Assembly (NCBI GenBank): GCA_022559985.1
Contig: JAFJTR010000052.1
Location: forward strand, 62,001 to 126,000
Reading direction: 5' to 3'
Length of the DNA stretch: 64,000 nucleotides
Origin: Parastagonospora avenae f. sp. tritici 18332-5
Lineage: Eukaryota; Ascomycota; Dothideomycetes; Pleosporales; Phaeosphaeriaceae
Position 1 is the first letter of the stretch, and each line of letters opens with the position of its first letter. The translations under genes were made by a program, and so were the position numbers. Below are positions 1 to 12,746 of the stretch, piece after piece. Under the pieces are notes generated by a model. The model was not told the DNA's origin, did no database searches, and saw only the letters and a program-made list of their open reading frames with translations.

Positions 1-1489
1 CCAAGATTCGCAGGGAACAGCTGAAAAGACTTGGGTGAGCCGAATACATCTTTCAACACGTCCGTTCCCTTGACGTGAAACTGCTCGACGGTGAGGCCGG
101 GCGTGCCAGGCGAGCTTGAGATTTTGACGCTCGAGGTGGAGCGCGGGTTAACGTGTGAAGAGCCGTACGTGCCCGCGAAGTTGTACTCGGCCTCCTCGCG
201 CGCAGCCTCTTCTAACGCAGGTAGCAAGTTATCTACAATGACCCCTGACATTGGGATGGGCACCTGCCCCCTAGCCCCAGCTTTCAGGACGACAAAGCCG
301 ATGTCGTAGTCTGGGATTAGCACGAAGTTGGCGCCGTAAGACCCGAAGTTTCCGCCTTTCGTGTACAGGTCGACGACGCGGTTGTTGCCCGTCGCGGCGC
401 GGAAGATTTCCCAGGGACGGCCGACGGCGCCGATGAGCGAGGAGGTGTGGGATGTGGGTTTGAGCCAGACGCGGGTTGTGTTGCGTGGGAGGAGGGAAGA
501 GGAGAGGATGGCGCGGCCGATGGCTGACATGTCGTTTGCTGAAGAGAACGCCGCGCCCATGGCGATGCTGGGGCCGTCGATGATGGTGTTCCAGCCGCTT
601 GCTGCTTTGGAAGTGATGATGATATCGCGGTTGGTTGTAGGTGGTGTTGTTGCGGTTGTTGAAAATAGGCTAAGTGGAGTGGTGAGAAGTTTGGAGAGAC
701 TGTCGGAGTAGGAGAGGCCGGTGATGGATTCGAGGATCAGACCCAGGATGGCGAAACCAGCGTTGTTGTATGCGGGTGTGGTATTGGGTAAGAAGACTTG
801 CTTACGCGTGACCAAGTGCTTGAGGAACACTTCCCTTGTGCAACCGCTTCTCCCATATGCGCAGGGAGATATCTCATGTTCATTCAGCGCAGGGAAAATG
901 TTGGGGAACGCAGCACCCAGGCCTCCGCCGGTGAGAAGATCAGTATCATATACTGCGTCGGTAGTCAGATCTTGCTTCGCACGGGGAACTTTAGATTAGA
1001 CTCACCTTCCCCAACAATACCTCCCATGTATCCAGCCAAAGCCCCGACCGTGATATCATCCCACTCACCCTTCCCCTTTAGTTCAGGTACATACTTCACA
1101 ACTGAATCATTGAATATCCCATCGCCCGCCTGTAGCAGCAATAAATACACAGTCACGAGTTTCGTCGTGCTAGCGATCCTATATATCGAATTTCCATTCA
1201 CCGTACTGTTTCCTTGTACATCAGTACCACGGTGGTGTAAATCAAGCAGTGGCACTCCCTTATCCGATGTCGAGAAGATCTGGATCGAGTATGTGTCGTT
1301 GGCATTGATGGGGCCATGGGAGGTGTTTCCTGATGTGAGTGCAGACTCGATGGTTGAGCGAAGGGCGCCGAATATAGGATTTTTGGCGTAGAGAGACTTC
1401 GGGGCTGGGAAGACGGGGCCGAGGAAGGGACATATGCTTGCTGTGGTTGTTGAAGCAGTGAGGATGGGGAGGAGGTGGGGGAGACGCAT
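1..1489 (-). CDS. Secreted beta-lactamase-like serine hydrolase, partial
   Basis: The gene starts at 1489 and runs off the left edge, so its C-terminus is missing. Exon 1 is 1489-1006, the intron 1005-953 (GTGAGT...CAG), and exon 2 continues from 952 beyond base 1 with no stop. The N-terminus is a hydrophobic signal-peptide-like segment (MRLPHLLPILTASTTTA). Three marks of the serine beta-lactamase/penicillin-binding fold are visible: SxxK as IASTTKL, YxN as PAYNNAGFAILGL, and a glycine-rich third box as KGGNFGSYG. This is the class C / LACTB-like family that is common as extracellular hydrolases in fungi. The substrate cannot be read from the sequence, and resistance to beta-lactams is not implied. 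Confidence is high for the family and low for the role. Confidence 0.85.
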
Positions 1490-1886
1490 GATGAATCAAA
1501 GTCGACTTTTATGATATGGCAAAATACATGCTGAATTGAGTGCATATGTAGTCAATACATGGCTGGCCTCATTATCTTGGTATGAGCCTACCTTCCCATG
1601 CGGGTTACGCAGCGAGTGTGTATACGAAGCGAAAACGTTGAATGATTCGTGGAGACGTTAAGCGAGTTCTCAAAGTCAGCACTACGCGATTCTGCAGTCT
1701 TGTCGGGACTTGGCTATGCTACGCATACTGCTTGTCAAGTAGATGTGCAGAGATCACTTACCCTTGATCGTGACTAGTAAGCAAGAACTATGTCCGCTTC
1801 CTTCTTGCAATCTTTCTTCGGTTGGCCGTAGTAATGGAGAACTAAATGAGTCTTCCAATACGCATAACGTGCATGGCATGATTAGA
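1490..1886. other. Gene-free flank
   Basis: Upstream region of the serine hydrolase gene. I see no coding continuity, RNA gene or repeat in it. Confidence 0.4.
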
Positions 1887-4560
1887 TTAATCTTCCGAAA
1901 AGGGAAGTATGTTGCGACTGCTCCCATTCTCCACAAAAGCAGACCAAGTGGCGACATAAGTGGAGCGAACGACACAAAGATGGCTCAGTGCTTGAAGTGC
2001 GGACAACACACGTGTCTTATGTCCTTTGAGTACTTCGAGTGTCGCAGCTATGGCCTCAACTTTCGCGTTATCTCCACACACCATGCGTCTTGTTTGCTCC
2101 ATAGATGCGTCAATTTTCTCCTTGTACATAAAGGTGACGAAGCTGCGGCAAACGGGTCGAACGTTTCTCTAGGATACTGTACGTTGGTAGAGTCAATCGG
2201 CTTCTCTGCTTTGTATGCCTCGATGCAGATCTAGAACGTAGACGGCGCCTTTCTGCTAAGAGCAACAAATTCAGCGTTAGTAAACAGGCGGTTTGATCTC
2301 TTCAAGTTGTCCGTCAACTGCTCTAAGCGGCGCAGTTGCTATATGACTTTCAGATCCTTAGAGAGCTGCCAGTCACTGTCCTGGAATAGAGTTGACCTGT
2401 AAAGCTCAGCCTTAGCAAGCAGCGGTAGGAGCTTTTTTTTTAGGTAGATACAACACATCCCAGACGGTGCTGGCAATAACAAATGACATCAGAACAGCTC
2501 GTCGCAACTTATGTCGTTGTCAATCGGTGTGTTGCGAGGTACCAGACTTGACGTATGCTCTGCAACAACATCTGCTTAGGGCATGTTATCTTCTGCAGCA
2601 TAAGATAACGATACTTGATCTGGCTGTATATAAAACTCGTCTGTCCATGGAATCTCTTGTATAGGGATGCTCTAGAAAGTCGTTGGGTCTGCAACTTGTC
2701 TGAGGTGGGCCTGGTAGGAAGTGTTGTAGATGCGTTCGGCCATGGGCCCGAACTTGCTAAATCAGTCCCATGTTATTGTAGCTAAAAGGCTGCTGTCTTT
2801 GTGTTTGTGGAGAGACGTAAACTTCGCTTTGGGAATGTAATGCTACAAATGTTCGTAGACAACGGTCCGCAAGCATTTACCGTAGTACGAATGTGTGTCA
2901 ACGATGCTAACAACAGCACAACTGTGTTGTTGCAACATGCTCGTGAAGGACTTGGACTGGTATAATAGTGGACTCGCGTTGGCAGTGACTAGTGCGACGT
3001 TGACAGCAGCAAGCTCGGCCGCAAGAAGCAGAACCGTCGATGCTCCGTTCACGAACGTAATATAGATGACGGGATGACATGAATCTGAGTCGGCGTCCTC
3101 GAACGTAGCGAGCATTATTGGTATAGCCTTCTCAATAATCTACAACTTTTAGCATGCAGTTCTGCATTCGTCTCAAGACAAGGAACCCTTGCTTCGTGAC
3201 TGTTTGCAATGAGTTGTCGCGCGAACAGACTCGCGACTTTCTTGAACTATGCGACACAGCCATCTGCGATGTGTGTTGTCTTAGTAGAACCCCGGATACT
3301 TCTTGGATGTCCATAGAATCTGAGGAAGCAGCCGTCCGAACATATACAGTAGGGTCGTCTATGTCTGTATAGTAGTGGGTATCGATCTGCCATCGGGATC
3401 CTGGCTCCTCACCGTCGTCGGGCTTGCCTGGATAAGACGCGTTGAGCGGAATTCCGAGGTCCTTGAGTGCATCTACCCATGCCTAGCTGCCTGAATTGGA
3501 TTTCATACTGAATATCACCGGGTGTGTCCAGTCAAAGAGCTGGCACCATGAAATTCGAGGAGGCTACTTTCGCGACAGTGATGGGATCAGTCTTATGAAC
3601 AGCTTCCATGTATCCACGTCCCAGTGCTGATACCGTCGATCTAAAGCAAGGCGATCCGCAGGATCTATGGTAGAGTCCGTGTGCGACACTGCATGACAAT
3701 CCAACAGTGCTATCGCTGAACGAGCATGTGCTGCGATGGACTTGAGCTTCGCCCTGTCCCAACCATCCTGCTGCAGCCAAGTAACCGCTTCTGACTCGGC
3801 AATATCCAACTTTTTGTAATGTCGGACAAGACTCGCGGCTGTGTTCGCACTGCGCAACTCCTGCGGTGTAGCCATTGCGTATGCATGTCGCTGCTGCGGG
3901 TACGGCTTCGGGTGGGGCCGAGGACGACGGAGTTCCTGTAATGCGCGGGTGTAGGCGTAGGTGAGGCTTTGGGTGCGGCAGACGATGGGCGAGCAGGCGC
4001 AGTTGTGGGACTGGAAAGCGCACACTAGGCTACGGCATAATTCGTGTCTGCTCCGCACATGCGCGAAGTGATCTAGTAGTCTTTAGGAGCGCACTGAGAA
4101 GTTTATATACATTCAGTGCTACAAGACATCTCACTTACTGTTGCAAAAGTTTTTGAACATATCGAGGCTTCCCTCATCCTCACTCGTAGCTAGATCCCAG
4201 TGCTGTGAGCCGTGTTCTAATATCTCTCGCACCCACTACTTCGACTGAACTTCTTGTCGCACTTAGTGCAAGGGCAACGAAATCGTCCGTCTCCACAATT
4301 CAGCGGCTTTGGGTGGCGGATCGATGGGGTATTGGCTTTGTTGTGGCCCTGCTCATGTATTAGAAGATCGGTGATCTCGTAGTATGATCGCGCGCACACT
4401 GCACAGCTGAGAAAGTTCTGCTCATTGATACGCTCCCTAACCATCTCAAAATTCTTTCTGTCTTCGAATTCGCATCCTTCATATGGACAGAAGTGCGAAC
4501 GATGCCTATGTCTTGCGTGTCATAAGCTCGAATATCGCGACTATGGCCTCGATTCCCGCG
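1887..4560 (-). pseudogene. Decayed C2H2 zinc-finger / ankyrin-like gene
   Basis: Protein-like reading continues through this interval on the minus strand but switches frame and hits stops several times. The 5' end, near 4520-4220, encodes two or three C2H2-like fingers (HFCPYEGCEFEDR; CAVCARSYYEITDLLIHEQGH; CPCTKCDKKF). A frame change near 4240 leads to an acidic stretch (HWDLATSEDEGSLDMF) and a plausible donor, GTAAGTGAG. Further pieces lie at 4058-3564, 3540-3130 (one in-frame TAG near 3490), 3115-2843 (VLLLAAELAAVNVAL, ankyrin-like) and 2440-1890 (two in-frame TAGs). The sum resembles the large fungal C2H2 plus ankyrin proteins, but the ankyrin assignment is tentative. With at least three stops and two frame changes I treat it as dead. 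It may be more than one gene. Confidence 0.55.
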
Positions 4561-6671
4561 TTATAGTCTGGCTATCGTTTCCTAATTAGTACTTCGGTCT
4601 TTGCAATAACCGCAATCGTTTTGAGCGCCGTGATGCAGCCGTTATGGATGTATGTTTCATTCAATCCAGAAATACAACAGTGAAACGGTGGAAAGGAGCG
4701 GATTGGTGAAATGTAAAAGGACCAAAGTTTGACCAAAGTTTGGGCAAAGGTTCCTTTAAGAGCCGCAGATTGAGCTTAGAGCGTCCCCTGTATGAGCAGG
4801 ATAAGCTATTCGGTAATGCAGGGGAATGAGCTCGTTCGCAGAAGCAGATCGAACTGTCTCGACGGGCGCGGCGAGCTGAGTCTTCATGATCAGAGCAGGT
4901 CGAGCTTATGTGATATAGGTGGTGTGCTGAGCCTATTGATCTATATTACTGAACCTCTTTATAGGCAGCAGTAAACTCCTTAAACTGACCAAGGCACGAC
5001 CCCAGTAGAGATAGCCCGATTCCAGCTGCTGTTCTATCGCCTTTATGGCTCCGAGTCTGCCCTCACGAGGTCGGCTCATCGGACCTGGCTGGTTGCGATG
5101 TCCAGGTGCTGTTAAAGCCGCAGTTGCCAAGGATTATCTTTTGTGCCATAAAGAAGGTTAATGATGTGCAGCTGCTGTGCTTCGTCAGCAGGCAGGCTCT
5201 CCTCGTGACACATAGCTAGGAAGGATTAGTATCGAGCGGCAGGCAGCGTCGGCGCGTCCGGCGCCGCCGGCGTAGGATGGGCGTTTCAGGTTCCGTTGTT
5301 CAGTTGCGAGGGTGAGCGAGCGGCGAAGATCTTGTGCGATGAAAGTGTGTGGTCAGAGCACGAGCCGGGAGAAGTAGATGGGAATGAGCGACCGCGTGTA
5401 CCTTCCCAGAGGGCCATCGTATCATCTTTGGTCGTATGCCTCCCTTCTGCTCTCCACACAACACCTCTTGCTTGCCACTGATGATCACTGTTAACATTGC
5501 TCTGAACACTGCTCTTGATTCAACATCATCGTACTCCCCAGAGCCCTCACTGCTGCAGAAGTGTAGTCATCTAATCATAGGTGTTCGTGGGGTGAGATCG
5601 AGTGACGTGCAGGCAATGTCGATGCTCAGTGGCGTCTTTGCCACACTGCCCAGGTGCATCATACATGCATGCGTCTGTCTCAGGCTGATTACTTCCGAAC
5701 CAGCCTGGGCTTCAGCCCTGTAATACCTACACTTGTAATACCTACACCATCGAGCATGGTAATGTCGAGTTCAAGCTAGTATGCATTGATATCAGTAATC
5801 AGAGACAGCACGTGCCGGCCCGCACATGCAGTAGATAGCGTGTCGTCTAACGTCAGGAAGCTGCCAGTAGGCGGGAGATCGTCGCGCTACACACGCGCAG
5901 CAGGCTGTCGACGCCAACGTCAAGTCGAACCATGGTACACGATGTGTTCAGCAGGGCATGTGGCATCGTGTCTGGGACGCGAGGCGCATCTGGAATCTGA
6001 GCAGGTGCCACTGGGCATGGCGCTATCCCGATCTGAGACGGCGCGGGGGATTGCCATGCAGGGACCCTTCTTTCAAGCCCGTCAGGCCGTCTCCCTCTCC
6101 GTCGCAACAACCACACATTCACTCACAGCCGTCGTCGATTCCCGGATCTCACGCCTTGCGCAACACCGAAATTGCGCCACTCACATTCATTTGTCGCTCG
6201 TCTGGCGAAACTCTATCTGCGGTGCAATTGCGGCCAAGTTCTCGTGATTCGCGGCTGCAGCCCCCCTGCTGGTCTGGGTTAAATATCGTATGATCCGTCG
6301 TACGACTTGCTCCCTCGAACCCACGAACACCCACGACGCTACCCAAACGAGACACCCTCACAGCGCAAATCGACTCTCTGGCCGGCCTAGGCTTCCGACG
6401 TGCAGCGAATTCCTCAGGCGCGCTGCTGTGATCGCTGATTTTCGGGGCGCTCCCGTGGGCTGCGTGCGCATTGATTGCGAGAAAAGCGACTGAGGCTGAA
6501 AGGGCATGACCTGATCGATCTGTGGCGTGGTAAGAATGCATTCTCATTGCCTCCTGCTCCCTCTTGCCGTCTGTCTGTCCTTGCGATTTGTTCTCGTGCT
6601 GGTGTAGTAGAGTAGTCGTTGTTGCTGCTGTGCTAGCTGTCATTTCGACAGCCCCGACGACCCGCCCCAGC
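4561..6671. other. Gene-free region upstream of the SREBP gene
   Basis: About 2.1 kb without a supportable gene. It holds an 11-bp near-perfect direct repeat at 4720-4741 (gaccaaagttt twice, then a decayed third copy) and a GC-rich palindromic patch near 5245-5275. The right part should contain the SREBP promoter. I could not identify a convincing sterol-response element by eye. Confidence 0.4.
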
Positions 6672-9600
6672 ATGGCCCCCGCCCCCCATGGCAGCGCCGA
6701 GGATGCGCTCGAGCTCGAGAGGATTGCAGTGCGTCGCGTAGATGTGACATTGATTGTCGAGCCCATGCTAACACGCCGTGCAAGACTGGTCCGTACTGTG
6801 TATACGACCCTTTCCGCTTCCCGCCGAGTCCCCAGGCGCAACGCGCGTCGCACAGTCCGTCGGCGCCGCCTGCAGAGAAGAACAGCACCATGGAGGATCT
6901 CATGATGGCGGGCAATTATGCCTTCAGCAATATGCGCGGTCCTTGGCTCACCACGGCGGGAGAGAACATGACGCTCGCCGCACCCGCCGAGGACATGTCC
7001 AGCTGGAGCGAATGGATGCAGTACGACCCCGCTGCAGCCGCGTCTCAGCACACCCAAACCGTGCAAGCGAAACCTATGAGCGAACAGGGCCCCACAGGTT
7101 TTCTTAAGCCTGCCCGGGAGGATTCGCCCTCTGCCAACCGCTCCCAACCCCAACACCAACTCCCTCTCTCGCAGTCGAATCCACCCACCAGCACACCAGA
7201 ATCCGCCCCCATGTACTCGCAACCGAACGGCATTCCGTTCACCTTTGGCCAGAATATCGATGCATCGCCTGCCTTCGACTTCGCCGGCCACACCCTGAGC
7301 TCCCCGGCCGATGTCGAAGTCCAGCAGCAGAATGGCTTCTACTCGTCGCCCATGTGGCAGCAGCAGCAACAGCAGCGCCAGCAAATATCAGACGGCTTCT
7401 TCTCGCCTCCTGGCTACGACCATTCGACCTTTGTCGCACCCCCGGCTTCGACACCCAGCCTGCACCACAGCCCCAGCTCACTGAACAATGGCGGCCAAGG
7501 GAGCTCATCTTCATCGCATTCATCGCCCGAGCCTGCTGTTAACATCAAGAAGCGGAAGTCGGTAGAAGAGGACGACGAAGATGACGACCTCGACCAGGCG
7601 CCGTCTGGAAAGAAGGGAAAGGGCCAACCGCCAAAAAAGACCGCCCACAACATGATCGAGAAGCGGTATCGGACGAACCTCAACGACAAGATTGCAGCTC
7701 TACGTGACAGTAAGTGCCCACTCTACGTATCATGGCCCCATTTGTGCATCAATTGACCATTTTCAGGTGTCCCTAGCTTGCGTGTCATGTCACGGCCAGG
7801 CGGCAAAGAGGAGGACGATGATCCCGAGGATCTTGAGGGCCTCACCCCTGCTCACAAGCTCAACAAGGCTACTGTGCTGTCAAAAGCTACCGAATACATT
7901 CGGCATCTGGAGAAGCGCAACAAGCGGTTACAGGACGAGGTCAACACATTAAAGACGCGGGTGGAGAGCTACGAGAAGATGGCCATCTCAGGGCCCATGG
8001 CATTGCACAATCCAGTGGGCACCCCTGATGGTAGGTATCATGAAGATCCATTCATGGCATCGCACGGTCTGTCCATGGGTGGCCCCCCTCAAGGCATGAT
8101 TCCTGTGCCAGACAACATCGCAGCTCTGCAGCGCGGACTACCACCACAGCAACACTATGCATCCGCATACCCACCCTATGCTGGAGGTGCACGTCAAGCA
8201 CACAGTGGCCCCCCCATGGTCAACGGACGTCGCACCAGCGCCATGATGGGCAAGCTCATGGTCGGTTCGCTCGCTGGACTCATGGTCCTCGAAGGACTGG
8301 TCGAGCGGGAGCAGTCACAAGAGGATCCTGCTGGTCGTGGTCTCTTCGCATTGCCCATCAACCTTGCCAGCGTACTTGCTCCTCGTGTCTCCTTGGGCGC
8401 GTCTACCGCACAGCTTCCTCTCGCCAAGCTTCTGCTTGTCATGGGAGCTTTCTTCTACCTTGTCGGTCCTCTCCTCAGCTTCTCATCAAAGCCCAAGAAG
8501 AAGAGCACCCCCGTTCTTTTGTCACCTGCTCCGTCACTCGCGTCGCCCGTTGAGGTACGTCGCAAGGCGTGGCTCACTGCTATCCAAACCGTCTGGGTGC
8601 CGCAGCACAACTTCATCCTTGAAGTTGCGGCACTTGGCCTCAAGACTCTCAAGCTCAGCACACGCAAGATCATCGGATGGCCTGGATACGCTTATCTCAC
8701 TGGTACCACAAAAGAGCAAGAAGCTGCTCGTCTCAAAGCTTGGGAGATCGCACTCGATGCACAGCTCACAGGAGGTGATGCAGAGATTAGTAAGAGCCGA
8801 TTGGTCCTCACTTTGATGGCCTCAGGCACTCTCCCTGACACTCCAGCACGCCTTATGCTCAAAGCTTTGCATATCCGCGTACTTCTCTGGGAAATTACCA
8901 ATGCTGGCCATGGCGTCTGGTGGATGGTTGACGAATTGAGCGCAAAATTGGCTCGCAGCTACTGGAACATGGCTCGCAGTGAACACAGGATTGCTGCCAA
9001 TCTGGCATCGAAACAAGGCAGCGACGCTCAACCCCTGCCAGATCACCTGGCTTCGCTCATTGAGAGGGAATGCGACGACGTCCTGGTGCCCGCTATCATC
9101 CAACGCGCTTACAACCTGGCATGGAACAGGCCCAGTGCTGAGAAGACCATCATCGACCCCTCCATGGATGGTGTGGTTGAGGACTTTGCTATCTGCTCGC
9201 CTCTCGATGCCTTGGCTGCGTGGTACTCGAGCTTCGTCCTTGCAAAGGCACTTACCACCACTCTGGCCACAAAGAGCTTGTCACCAAAGGAGGGCGTTGT
9301 CGCTGACTTGAACCTTGCGCTCCAGTCTGCACCACCCAACTCACAAGCCCAGCTACGCGCTCTCGTCGCCCAAGCAGTCGTCCTTGACGAAGACCGCAAC
9401 ACACGCATCGTCGCAGCCCTCGACGCACTTCCCAGCTCCGGCGCCACCAGCCTCATGAACCCAGTCGACAACGTCCCCGTCGCAGCCGACGTCCGTACCG
9501 CCCTTACCCTCGCACGATGCCTCTCACTCACCGCCTTCCCATCCTCTTCTGCACGCCGGCGCGCCACCGATAAAATCAACCAAATCACCCTGTCCGAAGT

Positions 9601-9889
9601 CACCACCACGCTCCTCTCCTTCGTCGCAGCGCACAAAGTCCTCACTCTTTTTATGCAAGACGCCGAGCTCCAGGCCGCCACAAGCTTCAAGCTCGAGCAC
9701 TTTGCAAAGAGCCTGAGAATGTGGGTCGGCCACGAAACAGGCAAGCGCAGCGGCCTCAGTAACAAGGTACGCAGCCGCATTGTTGCCAGCTGTCTCGAAG
9801 CCAGCACGAAGCTCGTCGGCCTCAAAGACAAGGACGACGTAGCAGACGTGGACGACGGGTACGTCAGCGCCAGCGTCAACGACGATTAG
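6672..9889 (+). CDS. sre1: SREBP-type bHLH membrane transcription factor
   Basis: Ortholog of fungal SREBP (Sre1/SrbA), the membrane-bound regulator of sterol synthesis and hypoxia response. Exons are 6672-6728, 6785-7709 and 7767-9889, giving 1034 residues. The first intron has a GCTAAC branch point and the second joins ALRDS to VPSLRV. The bHLH spans about residues 300-385, with the SREBP-specific tyrosine in EKRYRTNLND and helix 2 around LSKATEYIRHLEKRN. A polyglutamine patch precedes it. Two hydrophobic segments follow (MVGSLAGLMVL, LLLVMGAFFYLVGPLL), then a long fungal SREBP C-terminal domain. The protein should sit in the ER and be released by the Dsc ligase route. The short first exon is supported by splice signals only. 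If it is wrong, translation would start at 6890. Confidence 0.93.
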
Positions 9890-10553
9890 ATTAGAGCACT
9901 TCGTTCCCTTTCACCGGGGTTTACATTTCTTTTGTAACTACAAGACGATAGGGTTTTTACTGCGAAAATATTGGAGTTGGAATGGTTTCGGCTACATTAT
10001 ACCACATACGGCGTTGTATTCTTTGCTGTTTGCGCGATGATATCGGTGGGGCAATACACGTGTTGACGATAGGGTGGACACTTGACTTGGGCGTGGAGGT
10101 GTGACAGACGGGCTCGCCTGGTATCTTGGTATATATACGCACCGCGGACAGCGGGAACTTTTAGCCTCTTTTTCTTTTTCGTTTCGGATACAGTAGCTAT
10201 CATACATGAATGAAGATTAGTATGTCATACTGCACAACGATGGTTTTGATGCTTAATGAGATCATGCTGACAAGAGGCATGGGCAATGTATTGAGGAGTA
10301 GGTTGTGTGTATTTTTTGTATTCAATATGCAGTACGGGCTATGAGCGAGCGACTATGAAACGAAGTAAGACGGAGAATACATGTCTGTCCGAAATGGCGA
10401 ATTTTGTTCGATGCCTCCGCCGTGAGGACCGAAATGTTGAAGAAAGAGTTTGTCCGAAATGCAGCATATGTATGCCACCAACCAGAGAAATCCGCTCTCA
10501 TCGCCGAACGCGCAGCGACATGAAAGTAACATGCGATGATATCTCCCAGCATC
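9890..10553. other. Convergent intergenic region
   Basis: 3' flanks of the SREBP gene and of STE2, which converge here. Only low-complexity AT-rich sequence is visible, with no gene or RNA. Confidence 0.4.
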
Positions 10554-11746
10554 TCAAACCCTCTCCCCCACCTCCCCCCTCGAAAACCCAAACTCCCTCC
10601 CAACAAGAACCGCCTCATCATCCCACTCGACCACGCTCTTCTTCCTTGCAAACGGACTCGAACTCGCACACGTGCACACGCTCATCTGCCTGGTGCGATC
10701 CGCCACCGTGCCGCTCGAATTACTGCCATACGTGGAATTGCTCGCGGCGCGGTAGAACTCGCCTTGCAGCAGGCGGTGATGGGCGTCGGGCCCGTTTGCG
10801 CCGATGGCTTTCTCGTTGACGACGCCGGCCCAGATGGCGGAGAGGGGGAGGAAGATGCAGACGATGGTGGGCGTGATGATGCCGAGTTCGTCGACGTTTT
10901 TGAGGAATTGGAGGCCGGTGAAGAGGGCTTTGATACGTTAGTACAGCAAGCCAAGATAGTAAGAAGGCAGGGTGGATGTCACGTACCTGGAATAACCATG
11001 GTCTGGCAGCCCATGATGAAGATGATCTGCATGGGCCCAAACTGCGGCATGTTCAAGTTCCGGCGCTGGATAATGGCGTGTCCGAGCTTGTACGTGAAGA
11101 TGCAGCTGTAGAAGCTGATGGCGACGGCCTGCGTGATGTACGACTGCATGACGAGGTCGAGGTACGAGCCGCCGTCCTGGCCGTCGAGCGTCTGCATGAT
11201 GCTGATGATGACGAAGGCGGCTTTGTAGCCGATGGCGACCATGGCGGTGGCAGTGGTTGCGGCCATGATCATGTAGCGCTGATACGGCGCCGTGGTGATG
11301 CAGACGACCCAGACCTGGATGCTCAGCGAGATCATGATCAGGACGGTGACGATAAGGGTGAAGATGGATGCGGCGATGGAGGTGTTGACGTCGGTTTTGG
11401 AGACGCGCGAGGTGTCCTGGGAGAATTGCGTGTAGGGGTGCCAGAGGGTGCTGGTCACGAAGCAGCTGAGGAGGATGCAGCGGATTGTGTTGGTGACGAG
11501 ACACAGGGCATTGACGATGAAGATGCCGGACTTGCGCTTCTCTCGGCGGGTCAAGAGAGATAGCACCAGCAAGAGGAGTAGGGTTGCGCCGATCTGGGAA
11601 CCGTAGGCAAGGCCCAGTCGTGCAGTGTAGAGACGATACTCGCTCACTGCCTGCATGGAGATGGGGATCTCCTCGCCGCCAGGGCCCAGTATCGTGAACT
11701 CTTGCGTGTATGGGTCGAAGTCTGGAGGATGAGCTATTGAAGCCAT
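10554..11746 (-). CDS. STE2: Ste2-type alpha-pheromone receptor (GPCR)
   Basis: Seven-helix receptor for the alpha-factor peptide pheromone, acting in the plasma membrane upstream of the mating MAPK pathway and hyphal chemotropism. Exon 1 is 11746-10987. The intron 10986-10928 has GTACGT and a GTACTAAC branch point. Exon 2 is 10927-10554. The product is 377 residues. Family marks are the N-terminus with DPYTQEFTILGPGG, the third-loop to TM6 segment MPQFGPMQIIFIMGCQTM, and the TM6/TM7 residues FLKNVDELGIITPTIVCIF continued in exon 2. The Ser-rich tail ends VGREFGFSRGEVGERV, a plausible Ste2 terminus. The start was placed at MASIAHPP because the open frame upstream of it looks like leader sequence. 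It is divergent from the BRCT gene. Confidence 0.93.
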
Positions 11747-12746
11747 TACGGTTGCGAGGTTGCCGTGCGAGGTTGGTATGAGTGTTGAATGTGAGGGATC
11801 TTGTGTCTTGAGGCGTGGGTTGGATCTGCACGATAGTGGCGTGGTCCGCACGATAAGTCTTCCGAATGAGGGAAGGTATCGAGAATAAAGAGGTCGTCTC
11901 AGTCGGGGTCCGAAGAGCTTGGTAGTAGCAGGGTCGATATGCCGGTTAAACAAGAGGACAAGGAGCAGAGAGGACTGGGTTGACTAAAGAGAGACGGAGA
12001 AAAGCAGACCGTGTACGGAGCTGAGAAGATAAACCTGGCGGCAACTTGCTTATAATATGAAGGTTGCAAACATTGTCGATGTAGAGCGGGAAGGAGCAGT
12101 GGGTACAACAGTGGCAAGAGCACCTCGAGACCCCACTATTGGCCCAGTCACCGCGACTTGCCTTCATCACGTAGAAAATATCAAGGGGTTGAGACAGTCG
12201 CAGCTCTTAGTATTGTTCTCGCTCCTTCACCCGAGTGCAGATAAGTGCTCGCCGTGTATTTGAGTGGAGCTTCAGCAATGCTCTGGTACGGACAGCCCCT
12301 CTCCTGTCTTGCATTTAGCCAGATAGACGCTCCTCAGCTCTACCAATTGCCCTAGTGGAGCCGTTTGCGGCCTGTGAAGTGAGTGTCGAAAGTAGCGTAT
12401 TTTCCTTACTATTGTTCTTGAACCCTTGGATGTCCAGGCTCTGGAACACTTCGCTTGAGTACGGCTCCCACAGGACAATCCGCATTTTGGCAACGAAAAG
12501 ACCATACCATTCCATCAGGTGAGGACGAGTATGTCGTGTAATCACCAACATCGCGACTCGGGACGTTTAGATGAGGAGTGATGCACGTGGTGTTGGATTA
12601 GGCAGGGGCGGCTGCTAGTGTCTGATGGAGTTAGCGTCGCGCTAGCGCTGCACGTCATGGCCGTTCCCGAGAAGGCAGGCACCCGTGACATCGCGCGTTC
12701 TCATCATCAAGTCTCTCGCCACGACGCGTCAATCAACTTTGCGAAG
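11747..12746. other. Divergent promoter region, STE2 / BRCT gene
   Basis: One kilobase between two divergent start codons. No coding signal or known site was recognised. Confidence 0.4.

Noticed and set aside
1..1489. Antibiotic-resistance beta-lactamase
   Set aside because: The fold is shared, but the signal peptide, motif spacing and fungal intron place it with secreted fungal serine hydrolases of unknown substrate.
6149..7384. 411-codon open frame on the minus strand
   Set aside because: It is antisense to the first exons of the SREBP gene and its promoter, is rich in Arg and Gly, has no domain, and follows from the codon bias of the real gene.
9109..9879. 256-codon minus-strand open frame
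   Set aside because: It is antisense to the conserved SREBP C-terminal domain and has Ser/Arg-rich composition typical of a shadow frame.
10938..11831. 297-codon open frame on the minus strand, rich in His, Arg and Pro
   Set aside because: It is a shifted frame within STE2; the seven-helix protein in the other frame explains the sequence.
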